Source of the DNA: Parvibaculum sp.
GTDB taxonomy: Bacteria > Pseudomonadota > Alphaproteobacteria > Parvibaculales > Parvibaculaceae
Reading direction: 5' to 3'
Length of the DNA stretch: 64,000 nucleotides
NCBI GenBank assembly: GCA_019635965.1
Contig: JAHBYK010000005.1
Location: forward strand, 1 to 64,000
Position 1 is the stretch's first letter. Every line of letters starts with the position of its first letter. The notes beneath the pieces were generated by a model. It saw nothing but the letters and a program-made list of their open reading frames with translations. It was not told where the DNA came from and did not search any database. The position numbers and the translations under genes are program-made. Positions 25,404 through 34,965 of the stretch are shown here, one piece after another.

Positions 25404-27347
25404 CTATTCTGGCAGCGCATAGGCCATTATGTAGTCGCCGAGCCTGGTACCCGCGCGAGCATGCCCGCCCGCGGCGATGACGACATATTGCTTCCCTTTC
25501 CAGACATAGGTCATGGGCGTTGCCTGTCCGCCCGCGGGAAGACGGCCTTTCCATAGCTCCTCCCCCGAAGCTGCATCGAAAGCACGCAGATAGTCATCCA
25601 TCGCCGCACCGATGAAGACGACGCCGCCCGCCGTCACGATCGGCCCGCCGAAATTCGGTACGCCCCAATTGAGCGGAATGGGAACCGGCGCAATGTCGCG
25701 CACCGTACCGAGGATGCTCTCCCATTTGATCGTGCCGCTGGAAAGATCGACCGCTGTGAGCATGCCCCAGGGGGGCGGTGTGCAGGGAAGTCCGAGCGGT
25801 GACAGCAGCAGCTCGCGCTTCACGGCCCAGCGCGCGGGCGCCTGCGGTGAAATCTCCTCATTGGGCTCCTCCGCCTTCGCTGCCTCGTAATTCTCCGACG
25901 GTATCAGCGTTATGAGATGAGCGGCGCGGTTTGTATTGACGTAAAGCGTCTGTGTCGCAGGGTCATAGGCCACTCCACCCCAGTTCGCTCCACCCGCCGT
26001 GAAGGGATACATGATCGTCCCTTGTACCGAAGGCGGGGTGTAGATGCCTTCCGACCTCGAATTGGCAATCTTGTCGCGGCAGGCCTTGCGGTCCCACCAG
26101 GTCAAGCCCCAGGCCTCATCTGCCGTCAGTGTCTGCGGCACGAGCGGCGGCGGCGCAACGGGAAACGGTTGTGTCGGCGAAAGGAACTCACCTGCCGCAC
26201 CACCCTGCGGCACCGGCCGTTCTTCCACCTCGAAGATCGGTTTTCCCGTCTCGCGGTCGATCACAAAAACGAAGCCCATCTTCGTCACCTGCACCACTGC
26301 GTCGACAGGTTTGCCTCCACGTTGCAGCGTGACAAGGCTCGGCTGCGCTGGCAGATCGTAGTCCCAGACATCATGATGAACTGCCTGGAAATGCCAGCGC
26401 ACCTTGCCGCTCGCCGCCTCGACAGCGACCACGGAGTTGGCATAGCGGTTATCGCCCGCCCGCAGCCCGCCGAAGAAATCCGGTGACGGCGAAGATGTTG
26501 GCAGGAAGAAAAGCCCGCGCCGCTCGTCCGCCGCAATCGGCGCCCATACATTTGCGTGGCCCGTGCGGTCGGCAACGCCGCCACGCGGCCAGCTTTCAGG
26601 AAAATCCTTTGCGCCGCGCGTGACTGGATCAAACTCCCAGATGGGCTTTCCCGTCCGCGCATCGAAAGCGCGCACCGTTCCCTTTGGCGCATCGGCGCGC
26701 CGATTGTCGCTGATCGACGAACCGACCACCACAACACCAACCGCAACAGAAGGCGGCGACGTGATCTGGAATTCGCCCGGCCATTGCAGCTCCATGCCAG
26801 GGTCGATCCAAACTTCGCCGTTTGCCCCGAAATCAGGACAAGGCCGTCCCGTTTTCGCATCGAGCGCGATCAATCGCGCATCGACCGTTCCCATGAATAG
26901 TCGCGAAGCGCAAAGCCCGTCCGGCGCGGCAGCCGCATCGGCCCACGGCGTCACGCCACGGCAGACGAATTGATTGCCCGGCCTGTACCCCGTCTTGATC
27001 TTCGGGTCGTAGCGCCACTTCTCCGCGCCCGTTCCCGGATCAAGCGCAATCACCTCGTTGAACGGCGTACAGAAAACGAGCGATTCCGCGAAAAGGATCG
27101 GCGTCGTCTGAAAGGCGCTGTGCTTCATGTCCTCCGCACGGGCCTCCATGTCGCCCGTTCGGTATGTCCAGACCTCGCGCAGCCGTTTCACATTCTCGGC
27201 GGTGATTTTTTCCGCAGCGGAATAGCGGTTGCCTCCGGCATCACCGCCATAATGAAGCCAGCCGCCACTGGCCCCTGCCCGGAGTGGCGCGCCTGCAGAA
27301 ATCCCTGCGAGAAAAATAGCCAGGGTCACGAACCGGACGCAGCGCAT
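25404..27347 (-). CDS. PQQ-dependent dehydrogenase, periplasmic, glucose-dehydrogenase-like
   Basis: This 647-residue quinoprotein has an N-terminal signal peptide (MRCVRFVTLAIFLAGISAGAPLRAGA, given in parts) and an eight-bladed propeller body. Propeller hallmarks are GGDAGGNRYSAAEKI, ALDAKTGRPCPDFG, WHFQAVHHDVWDYDLPAQP and the closing RLGDYIMAYALPE. The latter two match membrane glucose dehydrogenase catalytic domains, but the five N-terminal membrane helices are absent and no C-x2-C-H haem site is present. It would oxidise a sugar or alcohol in the periplasm. ATG 27347 has GGAGGAG just upstream. A TetR regulator and palindrome lie divergently upstream. Confidence 0.93.
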   Translation of the reverse strand: MRCVRFVTLAIFLAGISAGAPLRAGASGGWLHYGGDAGGNRYSAAEKITAENVKRLREVWTYRTGDMEARAEDMKHSAFQTTPILFAESLVFCTPFNEVIALDPGTGAEKWRYDPKIKTGYRPGNQFVCRGVTPWADAAAAPDGLCASRLFMGTVDARLIALDAKTGRPCPDFGANGEVWIDPGMELQWPGEFQITSPPSVAVGVVVVGSSISDNRRADAPKGTVRAFDARTGKPIWEFDPVTRGAKDFPESWPRGGVADRTGHANVWAPIAADERRGLFFLPTSSPSPDFFGGLRAGDNRYANSVVAVEAASGKVRWHFQAVHHDVWDYDLPAQPSLVTLQRGGKPVDAVVQVTKMGFVFVIDRETGKPIFEVEERPVPQGGAAGEFLSPTQPFPVAPPPLVPQTLTADEAWGLTWWDRKACRDKIANSRSEGIYTPPSVQGTIMYPFTAGGANWGGVAYDPATQTLYVNTNRAAHLITLIPSENYEAAKAEEPNEEISPQAPARWAVKRELLLSPLGLPCTPPPWGMLTAVDLSSGTIKWESILGTVRDIAPVPIPLNWGVPNFGGPIVTAGGVVFIGAAMDDYLRAFDAASGEELWKGRLPAGGQATPMTYVWKGKQYVVIAAGGHARAGTRLGDYIMAYALPE

Positions 27348-27369
27348 TGACTCCTCCATAAAATTTGAC

Positions 27370-27384
27370 TGAATGAATCATTCA
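27370..27384. promoter_or_regulatory. Palindromic operator between PQQ dehydrogenase and TetR genes
   Basis: TGAATGA-A-TCATTCA is a perfect 7+1+7 inverted repeat in the 110-base divergent spacer. It lies 23 bases from the dehydrogenase start. Its form and place are those of a TetR-family autoregulatory operator. Confidence 0.75.
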
Positions 27385-27457
27385 TTTATAATCTAAAGTC
27401 AATACGATTTGCGCTGCTTCACGTGAAACGCCGAAAACCTGAAGGAGATGCCGCCTC

Positions 27458-28183
27458 ATGGCCCGCAAGCGAGCCGAAGGAAAACTCGAGGAAATCGCAG
27501 ATGCCGCAGTCGCCTGCTTTTCCGAACTCGGCATCAGGCGTACCGAGATGGCCGATGTGGCAAAGGCGGCGGGCGTCTCCGCTGGGACGCTCTACCTTTA
27601 TGTCTCCAGCAAGGAGGCCTTGCTGCACCTCGCCATATTGAGGGTTTGCGCCCGCCCGCTCGCCAGCCTCACCCTGCCCCTCGAAGACCCCGGCATCGGG
27701 GCAACGGTCGAAATCTTTGCCGCGCGCGTGAAGGAAGTCCGCCACTGGCCCACTTTCGATGCGGCCCTCGCCGGGAGTGTTTCAATCAGCATGGACGTGC
27801 TCAGCGCTATCGGACGCGAACTCTACGACATGCTGCATGAAGCCCGCCGTGCCATATGGCTGGTCGATCGCTGCGCCAGGGAAGTCCCTGCATTCGAGCA
27901 GCTTCACGCACTGGACCTGCGCGCGCGCCACCGCGATCAACTGGCCGAAATAGCTCTTAAATTGGCCGGGGTCTCAAGTGGTCCCTCGCCGGAACAAAAA
28001 CTGGCGGCACGCCTCGCCATCGAGACGGTCGCCTGGGCCGCAATGCACCGGCTTCGCGAATCCAGCACCAATGCGATTGCAGGACTTGGGGATGATGGTG
28101 CGCGTGAAACCGCGGCGGAGAGTTTTGCTGTCACCTTGTCGACCGCAGCGATGCGCTCACGCAGAAACAGGCCCGATATTTAA
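27458..28183 (+). CDS. TetR/AcrR family transcriptional regulator, divergent from PQQ dehydrogenase
   Basis: This 241-residue protein has the TetR DNA-binding domain: IADAAVACFSELGIRRTEMADVAKAAGVSAGTLYLYVSSKEAL, seen in parts from residue 13 (IADAAVACFSELG) to LYLYVSSKEALL near residue 46. The C-terminal domain is a helical ligand-binding part without clear family match. AAGGAG lies 12 bases before the ATG. It most probably binds the palindrome at 27370-27384 and controls itself and the dehydrogenase. Confidence 0.93.
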   Translation: MARKRAEGKLEEIADAAVACFSELGIRRTEMADVAKAAGVSAGTLYLYVSSKEALLHLAILRVCARPLASLTLPLEDPGIGATVEIFAARVKEVRHWPTFDAALAGSVSISMDVLSAIGRELYDMLHEARRAIWLVDRCAREVPAFEQLHALDLRARHRDQLAEIALKLAGVSSGPSPEQKLAARLAIETVAWAAMHRLRESSTNAIAGLGDDGARETAAESFAVTLSTAAMRSRRNRPDI

Positions 28184-28194
28184 CAGCTTGTTAT
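28180..28194. promoter_or_regulatory. Weak CtrA-type box upstream of PAS_5 gene
   Basis: TTAACAGCTTGTTAT fits TTAA-N7-TTAA with one mismatch. It overlaps the TetR stop and lies 68 bases before the PAS gene. Confidence 0.25.
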
Positions 28195-28262
28195 GGCTTT
28201 GCTGCTGACATGGGTAACGGAGGGGCCGGAGGGAAGGCCTCGTTGTTTGCAGGACAGGCCCC

Positions 28263-28781
28263 ATGTTCGTGGAAACCAGGCCCGGAGCCCGCACGACGCA
28301 GGATCGCGCCACGCGGATCGAGACGAATGTCGTCCCGATCGATAAGCCCCTGCACGCACAATCCATCAAGCTCATCAATTTCTGGCAGCGTCACCGCACG
28401 GATGGTCGCCTGCTCAACCGCTCGCAGCTTCCCTGCCGGGAAGCCGCTTCCTTCCTGCCAAGCGTCTTCGTGCTGGAGCCGCTGGACGATGATGGCTATG
28501 ACTGGCGGCTCCGCGTTGTCGGCACGACGCTGACACGCTGGCTCGATTTCGACCCGACTGGCATGACAATCCGGGACATCTATCACCCGTCGACCGTCGA
28601 CAAGGATGCCGGCATCTATCGCATGGTGACAAAGGAAAAGCGGCCCCACATCACGCAGGGCCGCCTGTCCGGGATAAACCGGGACTTCCTCAACCTCGAG
28701 ATCGTTCACTTGCCTATGGAAGGCGCGAATGACCGGGAAATCATGCTGCTGGGTTGTATCTCGATTTTCGCCGAGAATTGA
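28263..28781 (+). CDS. PAS domain protein (PAS_5 type)
   Basis: This 172-residue protein carries the alphaproteobacterial PAS_5 family pattern: NFWQRHRTDGRLLNRSQL near residue 40, REAASFLPSVFVLEPL, then WRLRVVGTTLTRWLDFD and GMTIRDIY. No output domain follows, so it is probably a single-domain sensor or adaptor. The family is often present in many copies and may be regulated by cell cycle or motility signals. ATG at 28263 follows GGACAGGCC. Confidence 0.82.
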   Translation: MFVETRPGARTTQDRATRIETNVVPIDKPLHAQSIKLINFWQRHRTDGRLLNRSQLPCREAASFLPSVFVLEPLDDDGYDWRLRVVGTTLTRWLDFDPTGMTIRDIYHPSTVDKDAGIYRMVTKEKRPHITQGRLSGINRDFLNLEIVHLPMEGANDREIMLLGCISIFAEN

Positions 28782-28784
28782 CCG

Positions 28785-29102
28785 TCAACCCTGAATCTGG
28801 CGGACCGCCTCGTCCATCAGCTCGTCCATGGTGCGGCGAAGCTGGTGGTCGGACTGCTGCACACCCTTGGCGTCGAAATCGGCCCGGATCTTGTCGAAAA
28901 CATCCTGGTCGCCAGCTTCCTTCAGATCGGCTGCGATGACGTCCTGCGCATAGGCTTCGGCCGCATCGCCGGTGAGCCCAAGCTTTTCGGCCGCCCACAG
29001 CCCCAGCAGCTTGTTGCGGCGGGCACTTGCCTTGAAGCGAAGCTCCTCGTCGTGAGCGAACTTCTTTTCAAAACCTTCCTCGCGCTTGTCGAAGCTGGAC
29101 AT
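28785..29102 (-). CDS. F1Fo-ATPase inhibitor zeta subunit (DUF1476)
   Basis: This 105-residue helical protein begins SSFDKREEGFEKKFAHDEEL, the hallmark of the zeta subunit first described in Paracoccus, whose N-terminal region blocks F1 rotation. FKASARRNKLLGLWAAEKLGL and AYAQDVIAADLKEAGDQDVF follow. The start at 29102 is chosen because the family begins with M-S/T-x-F-D-x-R; the longer frame to 29147 is rejected. In many alphaproteobacteria this gene lies beside purC, as here. Confidence 0.93.
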   Translation of the reverse strand: MSSFDKREEGFEKKFAHDEELRFKASARRNKLLGLWAAEKLGLTGDAAEAYAQDVIAADLKEAGDQDVFDKIRADFDAKGVQQSDHQLRRTMDELMDEAVRQIQG

Positions 29103-29457
29103 GGAACCTGGCACTCCGTAATGGGTCATAGGGCGGGGCCCCGGCACGGGGAACTCCCGGAATTGGCCTTAGGCATAGCGGGCCCATCAATTCAAATCAA
29201 CCGCCATCGGCCATCCCTGTACGCCCCGCGTCGAAATGTCTAACCCTATGATTTTCAGACGCTTTTTATGACAGTTGCAACGCAATAGAGCTTCATTGTA
29301 TCGGGCCCTGCCTTGAGTTACCTTGCGCTCGCCGAAGGGCCGATTCCGAAACCGCCCATCCGGCTCTTTTCCGCCGCGAGGCGGCCCTCGACATATGTGC
29401 GGAGCCCCCCGCCAGCCCCGGACCTTCCATCCGGGCTAACCGATTGGAATTCATGAC
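29103..29457. other. Divergent intergenic region between ATPase zeta subunit and purC
   Basis: This 355-base stretch holds promoters for both directions. A small hairpin CCGCC-gcga-GGCGG lies at 29371-29384 upstream of purC. No riboswitch, tRNA or coding frame with family features was seen. Confidence 0.5.
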
Positions 29458-30219
29458 ATGAGCCGGCGCAGACGCGTTTATGAAGGCAAGGCGAAGGTGC
29501 TGTACGAAGGCCCGGAACCGGGCACGCTCGTCCAGCACTTCAAGGACGACACGACCGCCTTCGACGCGACGAAGCGCGCGATCATCGAAGGCAAGGGTGT
29601 CCTGAACAACCGCATCTCCGAATTCATCTTCACGAAGCTGAACGAGATTGGTGTGCCCACCCATTTCATACGCGCGCTCAACATGCGCGAACAGCTGATC
29701 CGCGAAGTCGAAATCATCCCCGTCGAGGTGGTGGTGCGCAATGTTGCCGCGGGATCGCTCTCGAAGAAGCTCGGCATCGACGAAGGCACGGTGCTGCCCC
29801 GCTCCATCATTGAATTCTACTACAAGAATGATGAGCTGCACGATCCGATGGTGTCCGAAGAACACATCACGGCATTCGGCTGGGCGACGCCTCAGGAAAT
29901 CGACGACATGATGGCACTTGCCCTGCGCATCAACGACTTCCTGACAGGCCTCTTCCTCGGCATCGGCATCCGCCTTGTCGACTTCAAGGTCGAGTTCGGC
30001 CGCCTCTATGAAGGCGAAATGGTTCGCGTGGTTCTGGCCGACGAAATCAGTCCCGATTGCTGCCGCCTCTGGGATACGCGCACCAACGACAAGCTCGACA
30101 AGGACCGGTTCCGCCGCGATATGGGTGGCCTCGTCGAAGCCTATCAGGAAGTGGCGCGCCGTCTTGGCGTTCTTGTCGATACGGAGCCGAAGCGTCGCGG
30201 CCCCACGCTGGTGAAATGA
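29458..30219 (+). CDS. purC: SAICAR synthetase
   Basis: This 253-residue enzyme joins aspartate to CAIR with ATP. Motifs are [14 protein letters not shown] at the N terminus, [26 protein letters not shown] near residue 175, and [15 protein letters not shown]. The ATG is five bases after an out-of-frame ATG. It heads the purC-purS-purQ-purL run with short spacings. Confidence 0.97.
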   Translation: MSRRRRVYEGKAKVLYEGPEPGTLVQHFKDDTTAFDATKRAIIEGKGVLNNRISEFIFTKLNEIGVPTHFIRALNMREQLIREVEIIPVEVVVRNVAAGSLSKKLGIDEGTVLPRSIIEFYYKNDELHDPMVSEEHITAFGWATPQEIDDMMALALRINDFLTGLFLGIGIRLVDFKVEFGRLYEGEMVRVVLADEISPDCCRLWDTRTNDKLDKDRFRRDMGGLVEAYQEVARRLGVLVDTEPKRRGPTLVK

Positions 30220-30241
30220 GTTACGCGAGAGATAAGGAAGC

Positions 30242-30487
30242 ATGAAAGCGCGCATCAAGGTCACGCTGAAGAACGGCGTGCTGGACCCGCAAGGCAAAGC
30301 AATAGAAGGCGCGCTGGGCTCGCTCGGCTTTTCCGGCGTCGCCAGCGTCCGTCAGGGCAAACTCTTCGAAGTGGAGCTGATGGAAACAGATCCCGCAAAG
30401 GCAAAGGCCGCTCTGGAAGAAATGAGCAAGAAGCTTCTGGCCAACACGGTGATCGAGAATTACGCCGTTGAGCTCGACGAGAAGTGA
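30242..30487 (+). CDS. purS: FGAM synthase subunit PurS
   Basis: This 81-residue protein is the small bridging subunit of the three-part phosphoribosylformylglycinamidine synthase. [25 protein letters not shown] is the family pattern, seen from residue 5 in parts ([19 protein letters not shown]). It ends two bases before purQ. Confidence 0.95.
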   Translation: MKARIKVTLKNGVLDPQGKAIEGALGSLGFSGVASVRQGKLFEVELMETDPAKAKAALEEMSKKLLANTVIENYAVELDEK

Positions 30488-30489
30488 GC

Positions 30490-31158
30490 ATGAAGTCAGG
30501 CGTCGTCGTTTTCCCCGGCTCGAACCGCGAACGCGATATGCTGATCGCGCTCGAGAAAATCACTGGCAAGAAGCCCGCTTATATCTGGCACGCGGATACC
30601 GAACTGCCTGACCTCGACCTCGTGGTTCTGTGCGGCGGCTTCTCCTATGGCGACTATCTGCGTACTGGCGCCATCGCCGCGCGCGGACACATCATGCCGG
30701 CGATAGCAAGGGCGGCCGGAAAAGGTGTGCGTGTGCTTGGCATATGCAATGGCTTCCAGATCCTCTGTGAAGCGGGTCTCCTCCCCGGCGTACTCATGCG
30801 CAATGCCGGCCTCAAATTCGTCTGCAAGGAAGTGAAGCTCCAAGTTGCCAATGCCGATACCGATTTCACCCGCAAATACCGTCCGGGCGAAATCTGGCGC
30901 TGCCCGGTGGCGCATGGCGATGGCAACTACTTTGCTGACACCGAGACACTGAAACGTCTCGAGGGCGAGGGCCGCGTAGGCCTCCGATATGCGGAAGGCA
31001 CGAATCCCAACGGCTCGCTCAATGACATTGCCGGCATCCTGAACGAACGCGGCAATGTCTTCGGCATGATGCCGCACCCCGAAAACATGATCGAACCGCT
31101 GAACGGCGCGACCGACGGGCGCGCGCTTTTCGAAAGCATTATGGAGGCCGTGGCGTGA
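30490..31158 (+). CDS. purQ: FGAM synthase glutaminase subunit PurQ
   Basis: This 222-residue class I glutamine amidotransferase supplies ammonia to PurL. The nucleophile Cys is in GICNGFQIL near residue 85, and the His/Glu pair is in [13 protein letters not shown] 30490 lies within the purS stop region; its last bases overlap the GTG start of purL. Confidence 0.96.
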   Translation: MKSGVVVFPGSNRERDMLIALEKITGKKPAYIWHADTELPDLDLVVLCGGFSYGDYLRTGAIAARGHIMPAIARAAGKGVRVLGICNGFQILCEAGLLPGVLMRNAGLKFVCKEVKLQVANADTDFTRKYRPGEIWRCPVAHGDGNYFADTETLKRLEGEGRVGLRYAEGTNPNGSLNDIAGILNERGNVFGMMPHPENMIEPLNGATDGRALFESIMEAVA

Positions 31159-33374
31159 TACCGAACGATACCAGGATCACGCCGGAACTCGTCGCAGAAC
31201 ATGGGCTCAAGCCCGACGAGTACCAGCGCATTCTCGACCTGATCGGCCGCGAGCCGACGCTGACCGAGCTTGGCATCTTCTCGGCCATGTGGAACGAGCA
31301 TTGTTCCTACAAGTCATCCAAGAAATGGCTGCGCACGTTGCCGACAACGGGACCCCGCGTTATCTGCGGCCCCGGCGAAAATGCCGGTGTCGTCGATATC
31401 GGTGACGGCCAGGCCATCATCTTCAAGATGGAAAGCCACAACCACCCCTCCTATATCGAGCCCCATCAGGGCGCGGCAACGGGTGTGGGCGGCATTCTGC
31501 GCGACGTCTTCACCATGGGCGCGCGCCCCATTGCCGCGCTCAATGCGCTACGCTTCGGCGAGCCGGACCATCCGCGCACGCGTCATATCGTGTCGGGAGT
31601 GGTTGCAGGCATCGGCGGCTACGGCAATAGCTTCGGCGTCCCGACTGTCGGCGGCGAAGTGAACTTCGATCCGAGCTACAACGGCAACTGTCTTGTGAAC
31701 GCCTTTGCGGCAGGCCTCGCCGATGCCGACAAGATTTTCTATTCGCAGGCGAAAGGCGTCGGCCTTCCCATCGTCTATCTGGGCTCCAAGACCGGCCGCG
31801 ACGGTATACACGGCGCCACGATGGCCTCTGCCGAATTTGGCGAAGACTCCGAGGAAAAGCGCCCCACCGTTCAGATCGGTGACCCCTTCTCCGAAAAGCT
31901 TCTGCTTGAAGCCTGCCTCGAATTGATGGCCTCCGGCGCCGTCATCGCCATTCAGGACATGGGCGCAGCAGGACTCACCTGCTCTGCCGTCGAGATGGGC
32001 GCGAAGGGCGATCTCGGCGTCGAACTCGATCTCGACAAGGTGCCCTGCCGCGAAGCCGGCATGACGGCCTATGAGATGATGCTGTCGGAAAGCCAGGAGC
32101 GCATGCTCATGGTTCTCGACCCCGCGCGCGAAAAGGACGCCGAGGCGATTTTCCGCAAATGGGGCCTCGACTTCGCAATCATCGGCAAGACAACGGACGA
32201 TCTGCGCTTCCGTATCAAGCAGCATGGCGAGGTCATGGCCGATCTCCCCATCAAGGAGCTTGGCGACCAGGCGCCGGAATATGACCGGCCCTTTGTAAAG
32301 GCAGCCAAGCCTGCACCGCTGGCGCCTTCCGACGTACCGGCGCCGAATGACATCGCGGAAGTGCTGACGAAGATGCTCGGCCTGCCCGATATGTGCTCGC
32401 GCCGCTGGGTCTGGGAGCAGTATGACCATCTCATTCAGGGCAATACGGCAATCGGTCCGGGCGGCGACGCCGCTGTCGTGCGCATTGGCGATGGACCGAA
32501 AGGCCTCGCTTTCACGCTTGATGTGACCCCACGCTATTGCGCCGCAGATCCGCAGGAAGGCGGCAAGCAGGCGGTCGCCGAATGCTGGCGCAATCTAACC
32601 GCCGTAGGCGCCGAGCCGCTTGCCATCACCGACAACCTGAACTTCGGTAACCCGGAAAAGCCCGAGATCATGGGCCAGTTCGTCGGCTGCATCGAAGGCA
32701 TCGGCGAAGCCTGCCGCGCGCTCGATTTCCCGGTCGTCTCCGGCAATGTCTCGCTCTACAACGAGACCAACGGCAAGGGCATCCTGCCGACGCCCGCCAT
32801 CGGCGCCGTGGGTCTCCTGCCCGACATTGCAGTGCGCACCACCATCGCCTTCAAGGCGGCGGGTGAAGCAATCATTCTTGTTGGCGAGACGAAGGGACAT
32901 CTCGGCCAGTCGATTTATCTGCGCGACATCGCCCGTATAGCCAATGACCGCAGTGCGCCGCCGCCGGTGGACCTCGCCGTGGAACGCCGCAATGGCGACT
33001 TCATCCGCACCGAGATCCGGGGGGGCAACCTGACCGCTGTTCATGATCTGTCAGATGGCGGCGCGCTTGTCGCTGTTGCGGAAATGGCGATGGCCGGCGG
33101 TATCGGTGCGGCGCTCGCACCACAGACCGCCCTTCCCCTCCATGTCTGGGCATTCGCGGAAGACCAGGCACGCTATGCTGTAACCCTTCCGGAAAGTTCC
33201 GCTACCGCCTTTCTCGAGCGGGCCGCAAAGGCTGGCGTTCCCGCCACCCGTATCGGCACGACTGGCGGCGCGGAATTGACACTTGAAGGCGCCAAACCCA
33301 TATCATTGAAGCTGCTTAGGGACGTTCACGAAGGCTGGCTGCCGGCCTATATGGCCGCTGGCGCGGAACTTTGA
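31155..33374 (+). CDS. purL: FGAM synthase subunit PurL (short type)
   Basis: This 739-residue ATP-grasp-independent synthetase of the AIRS/PurM type converts FGAR to FGAM with PurS and PurQ. Conserved parts are [31 protein letters not shown] and [14 protein letters not shown] near residue 115. There is no glutaminase domain, as expected when PurQ is separate. It starts with GTG overlapping the purQ stop by four bases. Confidence 0.97.
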   Translation: MIPNDTRITPELVAEHGLKPDEYQRILDLIGREPTLTELGIFSAMWNEHCSYKSSKKWLRTLPTTGPRVICGPGENAGVVDIGDGQAIIFKMESHNHPSYIEPHQGAATGVGGILRDVFTMGARPIAALNALRFGEPDHPRTRHIVSGVVAGIGGYGNSFGVPTVGGEVNFDPSYNGNCLVNAFAAGLADADKIFYSQAKGVGLPIVYLGSKTGRDGIHGATMASAEFGEDSEEKRPTVQIGDPFSEKLLLEACLELMASGAVIAIQDMGAAGLTCSAVEMGAKGDLGVELDLDKVPCREAGMTAYEMMLSESQERMLMVLDPAREKDAEAIFRKWGLDFAIIGKTTDDLRFRIKQHGEVMADLPIKELGDQAPEYDRPFVKAAKPAPLAPSDVPAPNDIAEVLTKMLGLPDMCSRRWVWEQYDHLIQGNTAIGPGGDAAVVRIGDGPKGLAFTLDVTPRYCAADPQEGGKQAVAECWRNLTAVGAEPLAITDNLNFGNPEKPEIMGQFVGCIEGIGEACRALDFPVVSGNVSLYNETNGKGILPTPAIGAVGLLPDIAVRTTIAFKAAGEAIILVGETKGHLGQSIYLRDIARIANDRSAPPPVDLAVERRNGDFIRTEIRGGNLTAVHDLSDGGALVAVAEMAMAGGIGAALAPQTALPLHVWAFAEDQARYAVTLPESSATAFLERAAKAGVPATRIGTTGGAELTLEGAKPISLKLLRDVHEGWLPAYMAAGAEL

Positions 33375-33396
33375 AGAGACGCAGGGAGACGAAGGC

Positions 33397-33633
33397 ATGG
33401 CCATGACGGCGTCGGAAATCGAACGGCTCATAAAGGAAGCCCTCCCCGATGCGATCGTCGATATCCGCGATCTCGCTGGCGACGGCGACCATTATGCCGC
33501 CAACGTGATATCCGCCGCCTTCAAGGGGAAGACGCGTGTGCAGCAGCACCAGATGGTCTATGCCGCGCTGAAAGGCGGCATGGGTAACGAACTTCACGCA
33601 TTGGCGCTGCAGACCAGCGCGCCTCAGGATTGA
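33397..33633 (+). CDS. BolA family protein (IbaG-like)
   Basis: This 78-residue protein has [37 protein letters not shown] with the conserved His, and [11 protein letters not shown]. The gene lies next to a monothiol glutaredoxin; BolA-glutaredoxin pairs share an iron-sulfur cluster and act in iron handling. It lies 22 bases after purL. Confidence 0.93.
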   Translation: MAMTASEIERLIKEALPDAIVDIRDLAGDGDHYAANVISAAFKGKTRVQQHQMVYAALKGGMGNELHALALQTSAPQD

Positions 33634-33662
33634 ACCGCCCATCGAGGCGAAGGAGAGAAATG

Positions 33663-34001
33663 ATGAGCGAGAACCCGGTCTTCGACCGCATCAAAAGCGA
33701 AGTGGCAAGCCAGGACGTGGTGCTGTTCATGAAGGGCACGCCTGTCTTTCCGCAATGCGGTTTCTCGAATGCCGTCGTGCAGGTGCTGACCTATCTCGGC
33801 GTCCCCTTCAAGGGAATCAATGTGCTGGAGGACGAGGAAATCCGCCAGGGCATCAAGGAATTTTCCGATTGGCCGACCATTCCCCAGCTCTATGTGAAGG
33901 GCGAATTCGTCGGCGGCTGCGACATCGTCCGCGAAATGTTCGAACAGGGCGAACTGCGCGACTTCCTCGCACAAAAGGGCATCGAAACGCAGGCGGCATA
34001 A
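33663..34001 (+). CDS. grxD: Monothiol glutaredoxin (Grx4 type)
   Basis: This 112-residue protein has [19 protein letters not shown] with the CGFS active site near residue 30, [20 protein letters not shown] with the glutathione-binding TIP, and a C-terminal helix. It carries or transfers 2Fe-2S clusters with BolA. Two adjacent ATG codons (33660 and 33663) follow GAAGGAGAG; either may serve. Confidence 0.96.
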   Translation: MSENPVFDRIKSEVASQDVVLFMKGTPVFPQCGFSNAVVQVLTYLGVPFKGINVLEDEEIRQGIKEFSDWPTIPQLYVKGEFVGGCDIVREMFEQGELRDFLAQKGIETQAA

Positions 34002-34025
34002 CGCTCTCATCTGCGCCGCAATACA

Positions 34026-34053
34026 AAAAGGCCGCTCTTTCGAGCGGCCTTTT
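34026..34053. terminator. Bidirectional terminator between grxD and rpsD
   Basis: The perfect 12-base stem AAAAGGCCGCTC...GAGCGGCCTTTT has a TTTC loop. It has A and T tracts on both sides and lies between convergent genes. Confidence 0.9.
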
Positions 34054-34109
34054 CATTTCTTGCCCGGCGCTTCCTTTGGCTGCGCGAATAAAATTACCCG
34101 ACACTGCGA

Positions 34110-34730
34110 TTAGCTGCGCGAATAGAATTCGACGACGAGGTTCGGCTCCATCACCGCGGCATAAGGCACATCGGCAAAGGCTGGCGTACGGATGAATTTC
34201 GCGGTCATCTTGTCGTGGTTGACTTCAAGATAGTCCGGCGTGTCGCGCTCGGCCGACTGCGCGGCTTCAAGCACCACCGCAAGCTGCTTCGACTTCTCGC
34301 GCACTTCCACCACATCGCCCTCGCGCACGCGGTAGCTCGGCACGTTGACGCGCTTGCCATTCACGAGCACATGGCCGTGGCTCACAAACTGGCGGGCAGC
34401 GAAAACGGTCGGCACGAACTTGGCGCGATAGACGATCGCATCGAGACGGCGCTCCAGCAGACCGATCAGGATCTCGCCCGTATCGCCGCGCAGACGGCTG
34501 GCTTCCTTGTAGATGCCGCGGAACTGCTTTTCGGAAATATTCCCGTAGAAGCCCTTGAGCTTCTGCTTGGCGCGCAGCTGAACGCCATAGTCCGAGAGCT
34601 TGCCTTTGCGGCGCTGGCCATGCTGGCCGGGGCCATAATCACGGCGGTTCAGCGGGCTCTTCGGACGGCCCCAGATGTTTTCGCCCATCCGGCGGTCGAT
34701 TTTGTACTTGGACTCCTGGCGCTTTGTCAT
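34110..34730 (-). CDS. rpsD: 30S ribosomal protein S4
   Basis: This 206-residue primary 16S rRNA-binding protein begins [21 protein letters not shown]. The S4 RNA-binding domain is [28 protein letters not shown] followed by [15 protein letters not shown], seen from about residue 100. GAGGGAACCGCG precedes the ATG. As is usual in alphaproteobacteria it stands outside the main ribosomal operon. Confidence 0.98.
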   Translation of the reverse strand: MTKRQESKYKIDRRMGENIWGRPKSPLNRRDYGPGQHGQRRKGKLSDYGVQLRAKQKLKGFYGNISEKQFRGIYKEASRLRGDTGEILIGLLERRLDAIVYRAKFVPTVFAARQFVSHGHVLVNGKRVNVPSYRVREGDVVEVREKSKQLAVVLEAAQSAERDTPDYLEVNHDKMTAKFIRTPAFADVPYAAVMEPNLVVEFYSRS

Positions 34731-34857
34731 CGCGGTTCCCTCGAGGTCAAAAGATAAGGAAACGCGCCCTCCTTTGCCTCTCGCCCTTTCGGGGGTCGAG
34801 GCCGACAGGGACCGGCTACAAGCGTCGCCGCCCCCGCGGGTGCGTGTTCAAATGAAG

Positions 34858-34882
34858 CGGGCCCCCGCTAGCAGGGAGCCCG
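34858..34882. terminator. GC-rich hairpin, possible terminator after the fucosidase gene
   Basis: On the minus strand CGGGCTCCC-tgctagc-GGGGGCCCG is followed by CTTCATTTG. It lies about 85 bases past the GH29 stop. The T tract is weak. Confidence 0.35.
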
Positions 34883-34965
34883 TTTCGAGGCGGGTTGTAG
34901 CGCGGGGGACTTCCCCTGTCAAACCGGTGTCATGCCATTGAAAAAACGGCCAAATTCGGTCCGTT

